From NCBI GenBank assembly GCA_965373045.1, contig CBDVEQ010000068.1:1-12315 (forward strand): a DNA stretch of 12,315 nt, in the 5' to 3' direction. A model generated the notes under the pieces. The model was not told the DNA's origin. It did no database searches and saw only the letters and a program-made list of their open reading frames with translations. Below are positions 1 through 7,580 of this stretch, piece by piece; position 1 is the first letter of the stretch; every line of letters starts with the position of its first letter. Position numbers and translations under genes: made by a program. This DNA is from DAOVDI01 sp965373045. GTDB taxonomy: Bacteria; Acidobacteriota; Aminicenantia; Aminicenantales; Aminicenantaceae.

Positions 1-2
1 CC

Positions 3-869
3 ATGTTACTTCACGGCACAACCACGGTTGAGGCTAAAAGCGGCTATGGCCTGAACCGCAAGGACGAAATAAAACAGCTCGAGGCAATCCGGGAAGCCAA
101 TATCCAACATCCGATCGATATTATTCCTACATTTATGGGCGCTCATGAGGTGCCTCCGGAATATCGATCGAATAAAGACGCCTACATCGACCTTCTGATC
201 AACTCCATCCTCCCTGAAGTAAGAGACAAAAAGCTGGCTGTTTTTTTTGATGCTTTTTGCGAGGAGGGAGTCTATTCCGTCCCGGAAACAAGGCGCATGG
301 TCAGGGCAGCTAAAGATCTTGGATTTCAGATCAAGATCCATGCCGATGAGTTCTCTGCTCTGGGCGGTGCCCAGATGGCAGCAGAAGAAGGGGCAATTTC
401 TGCGGATCACCTGATGGCTCTTTCAGAAGAAGGCATTCAGGCGCTTTCACAGAGCAATACAGCTGCAACGTTCCTCCCTGCTGTTCCCTTTTTCCTAATG
501 CAGGAGAAAAAAGCTCCTGCCCGTGCGTTAATAAACAAAGGAGCCATAGTTGCATTGGCAACAGATTTCAATCCTGGCAGTTCCATGACAGAGTCCATGC
601 ACTTTATCATGCAATTAGCTGTCTACACTCTCGGGATGGGGATAGAGGAAAGTATAAACGCAGCTACAGCCAATGCCGCTTATGCCGCGGGAATAGATGA
701 AGAAGTCGGATCCCTGGAAATAGGGAAAAAGATGGATCTAATCCTATGTGACTCACCTAATTATCTTTATCTGGTTTACCACCTGGGGATCAACCCGGTC
801 AAACACGTCATAAAGAATGGTCAGATCGTTATACGAGACAGGCAGCTAGCATCAGATTTTAGCCAGTGA
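3..869 (+). CDS. hutI: Imidazolonepropionase, C-terminal part (5' end outside window)
   Basis: This metal-dependent amidohydrolase opens the imidazolone ring in the third step of histidine degradation, giving N-formimino-L-glutamate in the cytoplasm. The 288 visible residues start in mid-domain at the conserved GTTTVEAKSGYGL stretch; the ATG at position 3 is probably an internal methionine and the gene begins upstream of the window. KIHADEF (His113, Glu116), SADHL (His136) and ATDFNPG (Asp188) are spaced as His249, Glu252, His272 and Asp324 of Bacillus subtilis HutI. The offset is a constant 136 residues, so about 136 N-terminal residues are missing and the full protein would be near 424 residues, normal for the family. 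TFMGAHEVPPEY (44-54) is also a family signature. The gene ends 22 nt from the convergent ATPase gene with no convincing terminator hairpin between them. Other hut genes would be expected upstream, outside the window. Confidence 0.95.
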   Translation: MLLHGTTTVEAKSGYGLNRKDEIKQLEAIREANIQHPIDIIPTFMGAHEVPPEYRSNKDAYIDLLINSILPEVRDKKLAVFFDAFCEEGVYSVPETRRMVRAAKDLGFQIKIHADEFSALGGAQMAAEEGAISADHLMALSEEGIQALSQSNTAATFLPAVPFFLMQEKKAPARALINKGAIVALATDFNPGSSMTESMHFIMQLAVYTLGMGIEESINAATANAAYAAGIDEEVGSLEIGKKMDLILCDSPNYLYLVYHLGINPVKHVIKNGQIVIRDRQLASDFSQ

Positions 870-891
870 TAATGTTATTGAGAATTGCAAA

Positions 892-2415
892 CTATCGAAA
901 ATATTGATCCAGCATCCGATACTGAACAGCCTCTGAAATGTGTATGGAAGAGATATGATCCACCCCTTCTAAATCCGCTATCGTCCTTGCAACCTTTAAA
1001 ACACGCGAATATCCGCGGGCACTGAACCCGAGACGATCTACTGCCATTTCAAGGAGTTCCTTCCCTTCCTTATCCACAAAACAAAACCTTTTTATTTCCT
1101 CGGTTCCCATTTGATCATTGCAGGTTTTAGCTGATCTTTTATATCTTTGAACCTGCCGTTTTCTAGCTCTGATCACCCGCTTTTTGATGTCCCGGGAACT
1201 TTCTCCTGTAAACTCCGAAATAATATCTCTGTATTCCACTTTAGGTACTTCTACCTGAATATCTATTCTATCAAGCAGGGGACTGGATATTTTAGAATAG
1301 TACTTCAACTTTTGTGACTCGGAATAATCAGAGGATGAGAATCTATTCCCAAGTACTACATCTTCATAGGGATTCATTGCCGCCACCAGCATAAAAGAAG
1401 AAGGAAACGTTGCAGACATGGAGGCCCTAGAGACCGTAACACTGCCATCCTCAATAGGTTGTCTCAAATCTTCAAGTACCTTTCTCTGAAATTCAGAAAT
1501 TTCATCCAGGAACAGCACACCACTATGAGCCAGCGTTACCTCTCCTGGTTTTGGGATAACTCCCCCTCCGATCAAACCGACATCCGTGATCGTATGATGA
1601 GGAGACCTGAACGGACGGCCCCTGATCACCTCTCCATTCACCAACAATCCTGCTGCGCTGTAGATCTGAGTCGCCTGAATGATTTCTTCAAATCGAAGTG
1701 GGGGTAAAATGGAAGGAAGCCTTCGAGCCAGCATTGTCTTACCTGCTCCTGGCGGCCCGATCAACATTATATTGTGACCCCCTGCTGCCGCCACCTCCAG
1801 CGCACGTTTAACATGCTGCTGGCCTTTGATCTCATTAAAGTCTCCACAAAGCACATTCTGCACAAGAAGATCCTTGAGAGAATATTTTCTTGGCTTTATT
1901 GATTCCGGCTCATTTAGTAATTGAACAACTTGTACAATATTCTCCAATCCAAAAATATCCAATTTCCGGACAAGACAGGCTTCTTTTACGTTCTCTGCCG
2001 GGAGAACCATCCCATTGAATTCCAGACGTTCGGCCAGGACCGCCGAGGCAAGAACACCTCTCACAGGCCTTAACCTGCCATCAAGAGCCACTTCTCCCAT
2101 AAAAAGATAGTCATTTAGCTGCTCTTTTTTTACTACCCCCATATAGGCTAAAAGTCCAACCGCAATGGGCAGATCAAAAGCTGATCCCTCCTTTTTTCTG
2201 TCACCAGGAGCAAGATTAACAACGATCTTGACAGACGGTAGTTTGTAGCCACAATTTTTTAGAGCCGCTCTGACACGGTCTTTGCTTTCCCGCACCGAAG
2301 CATCCGGAAGACCAACAATAGTGAAACCGGGCAACCCTAAGGAAACATCGATTTCGATATCAACGGTCTGCGCATTTATCCCGATTAGCGACGCACTCGT
2401 AATCCTGTAAAGCAT
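892..2415 (-). CDS. comM: YifB/ComM-family Mg-chelatase-like AAA+ ATPase
   Basis: This 507-residue protein has the family's usual length and layout. An N-terminal Lon-protease-like fold (about 1-170, with GLPGFTIVGLPD and NLAPGDRKKEGSAFDLPIA) is followed by an AAA+ core and a C-terminal helical part containing ARGYSRVLKVARTIADLEG. Walker A is GPPGAGKT (220-227), Walker B is VLFLDE (300-305), and RPFRSPHHT (267-275) and LLDRIDI (380-386) are strongly conserved. In naturally transformable bacteria ComM is a hexameric helicase that promotes branch migration during recombination; elsewhere the role is less clear. Oddly, the residues after AAMNP (345-349) lack the usual CPCG...CxC cysteine cluster and read YEDVVLGNRF and onward. 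The ATG at 2415 is chosen because MLYRITSASLIGI matches family N-termini; no strong Shine-Dalgarno is visible. It lies 75 nt downstream of the GTPase gene and could be co-transcribed with it. Confidence 0.95.
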   Translation of the reverse strand: MLYRITSASLIGINAQTVDIEIDVSLGLPGFTIVGLPDASVRESKDRVRAALKNCGYKLPSVKIVVNLAPGDRKKEGSAFDLPIAVGLLAYMGVVKKEQLNDYLFMGEVALDGRLRPVRGVLASAVLAERLEFNGMVLPAENVKEACLVRKLDIFGLENIVQVVQLLNEPESIKPRKYSLKDLLVQNVLCGDFNEIKGQQHVKRALEVAAAGGHNIMLIGPPGAGKTMLARRLPSILPPLRFEEIIQATQIYSAAGLLVNGEVIRGRPFRSPHHTITDVGLIGGGVIPKPGEVTLAHSGVLFLDEISEFQRKVLEDLRQPIEDGSVTVSRASMSATFPSSFMLVAAMNPYEDVVLGNRFSSSDYSESQKLKYYSKISSPLLDRIDIQVEVPKVEYRDIISEFTGESSRDIKKRVIRARKRQVQRYKRSAKTCNDQMGTEEIKRFCFVDKEGKELLEMAVDRLGFSARGYSRVLKVARTIADLEGVDHISSIHISEAVQYRMLDQYFR

Positions 2416-2456
2416 TTTTCAAGAAATAAAGACGCTCCAGGATACATATTTATTTC

Positions 2457-2474
2457 ATTTTTATGAATAATTCA
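2457..2474 (-). repeat. Dispersed repeat copy (TGAATTATTCATAAAAAT)
   Basis: This 18-nt copy lies between the GTPase gene and the YifB gene. It is identical over all 18 bases to the copy at 7933-7950 and differs by one base from that at 10238-10255. The core TGAAT-T-ATTCA is an interrupted palindrome, here extended to 6-bp arms. The strand given is the one that reads TGAATTATTCATA. Confidence 0.75.
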
Positions 2475-2490
2475 TAGAGCATGGATGAGG

Positions 2491-3279
2491 TCAGTCTAAA
2501 AAATCCTTTTGCAGCTTCTCGATCTCCATATCCACATCCTTCTGTGACTTAAACTTTATTTTTTTCATTTGAAGCTGGTCTTCACCCGGTTCTAATGTCA
2601 CTGTTTTTTCCCGCTTAATGATTATCTGCTCCTTAGTAACAGCAAATTTTCTTTTCATCACATTATTAACATCGGTCTTGATCCTTTCCCAAAATATCTT
2701 TTCTTTGACGCGTGGCATGACCTGTTTCGCTATTTCACTCAAGGTCTCAAAAACCCCCTTCCCATAAAGGGCGCTGGATTCCACAAAGGGGGCATCCATG
2801 GAATTAAACAGGCTATTGAAAGCTTCCACAGGAATCAGGTTCTCCAGATCACGCTTGTTATACTGAAAGACCAGGGGCATCAGATTGATGTCGATATCGT
2901 TCTGCAGAAGATTTTTCTTTAATCCTTTAAAGTTTTCCAGATTGGCATCAAGCAAGGGCTCCTGGGAATCCGCAACAAACACAATCCCGTCAGCTCCTTT
3001 CAAGACACTTTTCCTTGAGGCCTCTAAGAAGACCTGTCCGGGAACCGTCATAAGATGAAAGTGGGTCTCGAATTCTCGGATCATACCGGCCTTGACCGGA
3101 AGCAGATCAAAAAATAGGGTTCTTTCCGAGGGCGTTTCCAGACATAGAAACTCTCCTCTGGAATCCTTATTGAGATGATTGTATATAAATCTCAAATTAG
3201 TGGTTTTTCCGCTGCGGCCCGGGCCGTAATAGATAATCTTGATGGCCAAGCTTTTAGTTACATAATTAATATTAGGCAT
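2491..3279 (-). CDS. MglA-like small Ras/Arf-type GTPase with C-terminal extension
   Basis: This is a predicted cytoplasmic GTP-binding switch protein of the bacterial MglA family, whose best-known member sets cell polarity for gliding motility in Myxococcus. Residues 1-190 follow the family closely: P-loop GPGRSGKTTN (19-28), TLFFDLLP (54-61), G3 motif TVPGQ (78-82), ADSQ (103-106) and G4 motif NKRD (141-144), then a G5-like SSALYGKG. MglA itself is about 195 residues; this protein has about 70 more, lysine- and glutamate-rich and probably helical at the end (DVDMEIEKLQKDFLD). No Roadblock-type MglB partner is encoded in the window. The ATG at 3279 is 10 nt after the stop of the upstream glycosyltransferase, so co-transcription is likely, although no Shine-Dalgarno is evident. 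Its location suggests, but does not show, a link to positioned polysaccharide export or assembly. Confidence 0.9.
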   Translation of the reverse strand: MPNINYVTKSLAIKIIYYGPGRSGKTTNLRFIYNHLNKDSRGEFLCLETPSERTLFFDLLPVKAGMIREFETHFHLMTVPGQVFLEASRKSVLKGADGIVFVADSQEPLLDANLENFKGLKKNLLQNDIDINLMPLVFQYNKRDLENLIPVEAFNSLFNSMDAPFVESSALYGKGVFETLSEIAKQVMPRVKEKIFWERIKTDVNNVMKRKFAVTKEQIIIKREKTVTLEPGEDQLQMKKIKFKSQKDVDMEIEKLQKDFLD

Positions 3280-3289
3280 TTTATCTGTA

Positions 3290-4474
3290 CTATTTATCTT
3301 GTGTTAAATAATTGATGACCTTGTTATATTTTTCCATGACCACAGACCACGCATAATTGTTCAGAACATATTGGCGACCGTTTTGTCCCATGGATTCCCT
3401 CATTATCTCATCTGATCGGAATAGAGATATCGCCCCTTCAAACTCGGCATAACTTGAATAATAAAGCCCTCCTTGCCCGATCACGGCATGCTGTTTCAGG
3501 GGGTCTGTTTCTTCTCGGACAAGGATGGGGGTACATACAGCCATAGATTCCAAAACCGCCATGCACAGACTTTCATATGGAGAGGGATGCACGGTCACAA
3601 GGGCTGATACCATCAACGCGTTCTTGTCCTCAGGCGAAACAAAGCCCAAATACCGGATATTCGGATGGTCGGGCAAGTCCATCAACTTTTTTCCGATCAG
3701 AGCCAGAGTCATATCCGGATATTTCCGGGCATATTTTTTAAAATGAGCGATGAGTTCCTGACAGCCTTTCCCCGGTTCAATGCGCCCTGCATAGAGAATA
3801 TAGGGCGAGAAAAGGCCATATCTGAAAGGGATGCTCCTATCCACTCTTTCATCCGGGATATCCACACCGACTCCGACTATATCCTTATATTTACCTTCAA
3901 ATGAAAAGTTCTTGCTCAGCATTTCCATCTCTGATCGCGTATTAAAAATAAAGGCTTCTGGTTCGGCAAAGACCTCGCTCATCATATCCAGATAAAGAGC
4001 CGGCTCATTATGGGCAGTGGGAACAAGGGCCTTTCTGCCTTTTGTTTTTTTAAGACCCCAATAAGTATTATAATACAAATAAGTAAAAAATATCAGCACA
4101 TCAGAGTCTCCGGCCTCCTGCTCAATAGCATTGATCAATCCAGGAGAATATGGCCCCTGTTTTTCCATCCATGATAATTCATCTTCCTCTGTATGATCGT
4201 TGGAAAAGATCCAGTCGGAAAAGGAATTGAACTCTTCAATCTTTCTTTCTTTATCCACAGGAAAACGCTTGATCACCACGCCGTTCAGGATGGATTCCCC
4301 CGAAGGATACTCATTCTTCCATGAGATATAATCCTTGGCCGCACTTGTATAAACCGTGCAGTCATATCCCTTTTTCACAAGCCTTTCTGCGACTTGCCGG
4401 CAGTGGAGTTCAGATCCCCCCATCACTTCTTTTCCATAGCGTTGAACAATAAATGCTATTTTCCCGGCTTTCAT
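3290..4474 (-). CDS. GT4-family glycosyltransferase (GT-B fold)
   Basis: This 394-residue protein is a predicted retaining glycosyltransferase that would transfer a sugar from a nucleotide-sugar donor to a growing surface glycan at the cytoplasmic face of the membrane; the sugar and acceptor cannot be read from sequence. The N-terminal Rossmann domain opens with IAFIVQRYGKEVMGGSELH (6-24), containing the glycine-rich loop typical of GT4 enzymes. The C-terminal domain has ILYAGRIEPGKGCQELI (226-242) and the donor-site E-x7-E motif YESLCMAVLES (Glu301, Glu309). No transmembrane helix is visible. Its start overlaps the stop of the preceding glycosyltransferase by four bases (ATGA), implying translational coupling. 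Its N-terminal half is unlike the two preceding enzymes, so it probably makes a different linkage. Confidence 0.9.
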   Translation of the reverse strand: MKAGKIAFIVQRYGKEVMGGSELHCRQVAERLVKKGYDCTVYTSAAKDYISWKNEYPSGESILNGVVIKRFPVDKERKIEEFNSFSDWIFSNDHTEEDELSWMEKQGPYSPGLINAIEQEAGDSDVLIFFTYLYYNTYWGLKKTKGRKALVPTAHNEPALYLDMMSEVFAEPEAFIFNTRSEMEMLSKNFSFEGKYKDIVGVGVDIPDERVDRSIPFRYGLFSPYILYAGRIEPGKGCQELIAHFKKYARKYPDMTLALIGKKLMDLPDHPNIRYLGFVSPEDKNALMVSALVTVHPSPYESLCMAVLESMAVCTPILVREETDPLKQHAVIGQGGLYYSSYAEFEGAISLFRSDEIMRESMGQNGRQYVLNNYAWSVVMEKYNKVINYLTQDK

Positions 4475-5538
4475 TTTATTATTGAATCCAGGCTCTTCAA
4501 CAAAGAGCCTTCCAGGTCGTAATTTTTATATTCATCCAGCCTTGTGCGCTGGCTCTGAATGATCCTGTCCCTGAATGTCTGATCTTGAACAACTATATCC
4601 ACCAACTCAGCGATACGATCAACATTTTTATTCTTTATTAAAATCCCGGCATTTCCCAATGTAAATGGAACAGCCGTACAATCGTATGCGATGATCGGAA
4701 GATCGAACACCATGCTTTCGATGAAGGGCAGCCCAAAACCTTCATGCTCACTCAATGATAAAAAAACATGGGATGCTTTGTACAGAGCATACATTTCTTC
4801 GTCCGGGATATGGCCTGTGAAAGAAATTTCCTCAGGTTTAAGATAAAATTCATCAGCCATCTGGATAAGGCTCTTGTAATATTTAGGGAGAGAATTCGTC
4901 TTCCCTACAATGATGAGCCGAACAAGGGGCGATATATATTTTTTGTAATAAAAAACCACTTTGATCAACTCATCAATTTTTTTATTGGGCACTATGCGGC
5001 CCACAAAAAGAATATTTGTCCGGTCATCGTTAAAAAGGTTATAAATAAAATTGCTTTTCTGTTTCTTGTATTTTTCGAAATCGATAAACAGAGGAAATAC
5101 TTCCGTTTTTTTATACCCAAGATCCCTCAATTCCCGGCAGTTGAATTCAGAATCAGCCAGAGCCAGCTCAACATCCTGTGCCAGGGATTTGAGTTCCTCC
5201 CGGCTCAATCGCATGACCCGGGACATCTCCCCGGAGAAGTCCTCAAAAAAATCAGATGGTGTGACATTATGATATATGAGGATCTTCCGGCTGGGCAACC
5301 CTGCAAATCTCCTGGTCAAAGGTGAAACAAGGGCGAAATGAAGAATGGTCACATCATCAGGGGACGGTTCTGGAAAACGGTCAATAAGAATGGATTCATC
5401 CTCAAGCCCTTTGTCCCGTTCCAAACAATATATCTCAGAATCTAATCCCTTGGATCGGAGAAAGTTGCGCATGTGAAAAGCAGTGTCACCAATGGCGTCA
5501 CCCCTGTGAAATGCAGGAATCAGCTGGTCAACCCTCAT
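4471..5538 (-). CDS. GT4-family glycosyltransferase, homologous to the preceding gene
   Basis: This 355-residue GT-B glycosyltransferase carries the N-terminal motif QLIPAFHRGDAIGD (5-18). The motif is typical of a GT4 subgroup found in polysaccharide clusters, where it forms part of the acceptor-side domain. In the C-terminal donor domain are ILFVGRIVPNKKIDELI (176-192), TGHIPDEEMYALY (241-253) and the E-x7-E motif in SEHEGFGLPFIES (Glu266, Glu274). It is clearly related along its whole length to the product of 5535-6602: both have LIYHN/MIYHN followed by TP, ALADSEFN/ALGDSEFN, GRxxPNKK and SEHEGFG. The pair therefore looks like an old tandem duplication. The ATG at 5538 overlaps the upstream stop by four bases. 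Donor and acceptor specificity are unknown. Confidence 0.9.
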   Translation of the reverse strand: MRVDQLIPAFHRGDAIGDTAFHMRNFLRSKGLDSEIYCLERDKGLEDESILIDRFPEPSPDDVTILHFALVSPLTRRFAGLPSRKILIYHNVTPSDFFEDFSGEMSRVMRLSREELKSLAQDVELALADSEFNCRELRDLGYKKTEVFPLFIDFEKYKKQKSNFIYNLFNDDRTNILFVGRIVPNKKIDELIKVVFYYKKYISPLVRLIIVGKTNSLPKYYKSLIQMADEFYLKPEEISFTGHIPDEEMYALYKASHVFLSLSEHEGFGLPFIESMVFDLPIIAYDCTAVPFTLGNAGILIKNKNVDRIAELVDIVVQDQTFRDRIIQSQRTRLDEYKNYDLEGSLLKSLDSIIK

Positions 5539-6602
5539 TGCCTGACAACCTTTTCAATATGATCCATAAGTATCTTGCTGACACTATCGCTCCTGTATTT
5601 TTCCAGAGCCTTTTTCTGTGATGAAATTACCTTATTTCGGAAAGATTCCTTCTTTTTGAGCCGGTCCAAAAGAGCGGCTGTTCCGAAATAGTTTTTCCGG
5701 CGGAGCAAAATACCACCGCTGTTCATTGTCTCCTCGACAGCTCCGGCTGCAAACGCAATGACCGGTTTTCCCATATAAAACGATTCCAGGAGCGGAACCC
5801 CGAATCCCTCATGCTCACTCATGCTCAAATAAACATCGGACATCCTGAAAAAGGAACACAGTTCAGGAAATTCAACATGGCCCGTGAAATGGACATCGGA
5901 CAATTCCAATCTGTCGACCAGTTCCAGAAGAGAAGCCAGATATCTTTCCATCCCCCTGTAATCGCCCGCAAGGATGAGTTGGGAATCAGAATTAAAAAAC
6001 TTTTTGTAGAAATAGAATGTTTTAATGACATCTTCGAACTTTTTATTGGGAATAACCCTTCCCACAAAAAGCAGAGTGAATTTATCGCTGTCATATATGC
6101 GGTCAATAGCAGGATCCCCGGCATTGTCAAATTTGGAGAAATTCAGCAGAAGAGGCAGAACTCCCGTCGAGGGATATCCAACAGCCTCAAGTTCCTTCCG
6201 GTTGAATTCGGAATCGCCCAGAGCAAGGGCGACCTTATCCTTGAAAAGTTTGATCTCCAATCGGCCTTTGTAGCATTCTCTAGTGAGTATTCTGTGATAA
6301 TCCAGAAAATATTCATAGGGCGTGATGTTGTGATAGATCATGATCCGGTGGTCTGGAATACGGAAAAACATCTTGGAGACAGGAGAGCCGATCGAGAAAT
6401 GAAAAATAACCACATTGCCAGGAGAACTGAAGTTTTTATATTCCTTAAAGTCCCTGATGAACCTGGCCATGCGTGGCTCATAAAACCGGATAAAAATCTC
6501 GGATCTGTATCCCTGGCTGTGCAGAGCTTTCTGGATCTCCAGCATCTCATCCGAGATAGCATCTCCATAACTCAAAGAAGTGGCAAATTGATGTATCTCC
6601 AC
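5535..6602 (-). CDS. GT4-family glycosyltransferase, first of three
   Basis: This is a GT-B glycosyltransferase of the same subgroup as its downstream neighbour. Numbered from the GTG start, it has IHQFATSLSYGDAISDEM near the N-terminus, FVGRVIPNKKFEDVIK around residues 179-194 and the donor motif SEHEGFGVPLLES (Glu265, Glu273). The frame is open to a TTG at 6632 that has no ribosome-binding site and follows a dispersed repeat copy. The GTG at 6602 is preferred: GGAG lies five bases upstream, and the product then starts VEIHQ (fMet initiator), aligning with MRVDQ of the duplicate without an extra tail. The last four bases overlap the next start codon. It probably adds one residue of the surface glycan; the sugar is unknown. 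Confidence 0.87.
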   Translation of the reverse strand: MEIHQFATSLSYGDAISDEMLEIQKALHSQGYRSEIFIRFYEPRMARFIRDFKEYKNFSSPGNVVIFHFSIGSPVSKMFFRIPDHRIMIYHNITPYEYFLDYHRILTRECYKGRLEIKLFKDKVALALGDSEFNRKELEAVGYPSTGVLPLLLNFSKFDNAGDPAIDRIYDSDKFTLLFVGRVIPNKKFEDVIKTFYFYKKFFNSDSQLILAGDYRGMERYLASLLELVDRLELSDVHFTGHVEFPELCSFFRMSDVYLSMSEHEGFGVPLLESFYMGKPVIAFAAGAVEETMNSGGILLRRKNYFGTAALLDRLKKKESFRNKVISSQKKALEKYRSDSVSKILMDHIEKVVRQ

Positions 6603-6607
6603 TATTT

Positions 6608-6611
6608 CTCC
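6608..6611 (-). promoter_or_regulatory. Ribosome-binding site deciding the GTG start at 6602
   Basis: GGAG on the minus strand is five bases from GTG at 6602-6600. The longer TTG start at 6632 has no comparable site, so this choice removes ten residues that the homologous downstream enzyme also lacks. Confidence 0.55.
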
Positions 6612-6635
6612 ATGGTGATCTTTTCTATCCAAGCC

Positions 6636-6648
6636 TATTCATAAAAAT
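6636..6648 (+). repeat. Dispersed repeat, partial copy (TATTCATAAAAAT)
   Basis: This 13-nt core is identical to part of the copies at 2457 and 7933, preceded here by GCC rather than TGAAT. It lies in the 206-nt gap between the glycosyltransferase GTG start and the upstream small gene. It is in inverted orientation to the copy at 7933-7950. Confidence 0.5.
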
Positions 6649-6808
6649 ATTCCATGACAGTAATGTCAATAATAAAACAAACTCATTATGATGGACTTCC
6701 CTGAAATCTGCAAATCCCTTTCTTTTATGAAGATTAAAAGACAAATCATCTAATCTTTTTCCCCTCCGTTGATCTCAAGTCCATATCTCTGGACGACAAA
6801 AACAATGT

Positions 6809-7318
6809 TCATTTGTATATTTCTTTCTCCAGGGCCTTTTCCTTCCTTCCTAGAAATTCAAAGTCTTTTTCCATAATCCTTATTTTCAACTTGATGTTTT
6901 CCTCTTCGATCTTCAATTTGGTCATTTCAACAACCATGTTGTGCGAAAGAACATGAAGAAGCTTTGTATATTCCTTGATCTTATCCAAATGCCGGTTCGT
7001 TTTGTCCAGTTCCTTTTGAATAGGAGAGACAACAGGATAGACCAGAAGCTTAATGATCGGATAAAAGGGCTTCATCAGCTTTAAAAGGATTTTTTTCAGT
7101 CTCGCTTTCCTGTCATTATCTACAGGTTCAGAGGTATAATAAGGGACATAGCCGCTCGCTTCCGGTTGATCATTGTCCGGTTCGGAGGGAGGTTCCGGCG
7201 CCAGAGAGATTCTTTTTTTTATCTGAGCCATGATATCTTTTACATCGATATTATCGTAATCAATCTTAATCTTTTCGGGCACATTATCCTTTACATCGAT
7301 TTCCTGTTTTTTTGGCAT
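6809..7318 (-). CDS. Small helical/coiled-coil protein, function unknown
   Basis: The 169-residue product is not assignable to a named family from sequence alone. It has three parts. An acidic N-terminus contains a predicted amphipathic helix IDVKDIMAQIKKRI (24-37). A proline-rich linker follows (about 40-66). The rest is basic and hydrophobic, then a long heptad-like helix (about 101-168, many K, E, L and I) suited to a coiled coil. The segment KILLKLMKPFYPIIKLLVYPVV (76-97) is hydrophobic but broken by prolines and lysines, so membrane association is possible and a true transmembrane helix is doubtful. The IDVKD motif occurs twice (7-11 and 24-28), reflecting a 16-nt near-repeat. GAGGAGG eight bases before the ATG at 7318 supports the start. 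From memory, similar V/I-D-V-x-x-I-M helices begin proteins of polysaccharide clusters, often fused to methyltransferases or glycosyltransferases. Confidence 0.75.
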   Translation of the reverse strand: MPKKQEIDVKDNVPEKIKIDYDNIDVKDIMAQIKKRISLAPEPPSEPDNDQPEASGYVPYYTSEPVDNDRKARLKKILLKLMKPFYPIIKLLVYPVVSPIQKELDKTNRHLDKIKEYTKLLHVLSHNMVVEMTKLKIEEENIKLKIRIMEKDFEFLGRKEKALEKEIYK

Positions 7319-7360
7319 CAGCCATTCCTCCTCATTAAATATGGGTGTTTAAAGCTGCTG

Positions 7361-7567
7361 TTATTCATCAAAAGTGATACTTTCATAAACGCCCTGAACA
7401 TCCATAATGTCAGGTAGAGGGCGAAGCTTCATTTCCTCGATCTCCCGGACTTCCTTCTCGGTCAAGATACCACTTTTCTTTTTTTCCTCTATTCTTCTTT
7501 TTATTTCCTGCGCTATCTTTTTTTGCTCTTCAGCATCCATGCTCTTAATATCAAAAAAAGAATCCAT
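7361..7567 (-). CDS. Short charged helical protein, function unknown
   Basis: This 68-residue, highly charged protein is the first gene of the glycosyltransferase run. Residues 11-47 (DAEEQKKIAQEIKRRIEEKK and onward to REIEEM) look like two amphipathic helices split by SGILT, and the tail LRPLPDIMDVQGVYE precedes an acidic end. The frame stays open upstream to 7645, but AAGGAG seven bases before the ATG at 7567 fixes the start there, and the upstream extension has low-complexity, unprotein-like composition. The EIKRRI stretch resembles QIKKRI in the next gene, and both carry a D-I-M triplet, so they may share a short N-terminal domain. It could be a genuine small partner of the glycosyltransferases or the surviving N-terminus of a larger polysaccharide enzyme whose catalytic part is lost. 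The gap to the next gene is 42 nt. Confidence 0.72.
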   Translation of the reverse strand: MDSFFDIKSMDAEEQKKIAQEIKRRIEEKKKSGILTEKEVREIEEMKLRPLPDIMDVQGVYESITFDE

Positions 7568-7574
7568 GCTTTTT

Positions 7575-7580
7575 CTCCTT
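7575..7580 (-). promoter_or_regulatory. Strong Shine-Dalgarno (AAGGAG) for the 68-residue protein
   Basis: AAGGAG on the minus strand is seven bases from the ATG at 7567. It argues against the longer open frame that begins at 7645. Confidence 0.7.

Noticed and set aside
866..895. Possible bidirectional terminator between hutI and the YifB gene
   Set aside because: The 22-nt gap offers only a 4-bp AT stem with no stable hairpin.
4478..4492. TTATTATTGAATCCAGG-like stretch resembling the dispersed repeat
   Set aside because: The ATGAATAAT core is absent and it lies inside the coding end of a glycosyltransferase; the likeness is limited to a few bases.
4768..5325. Plus-strand open frame (185 codons) opposite the second glycosyltransferase
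   Set aside because: It is antisense to a well-supported GT4 gene and has no motifs or start signal.
5811..6644. Long plus-strand open frame (277 codons) opposite the first glycosyltransferase
   Set aside because: It is antisense to a gene with clear GT4 motifs; its product has no family signature. It is a composition shadow.
6729..6760. AAGATTA/TAATCTT inverted repeat followed by T residues, terminator-like on the plus strand
   Set aside because: No plus-strand gene ends there, the stem is only 7 bp and AT-rich, and the loop is 14 nt.
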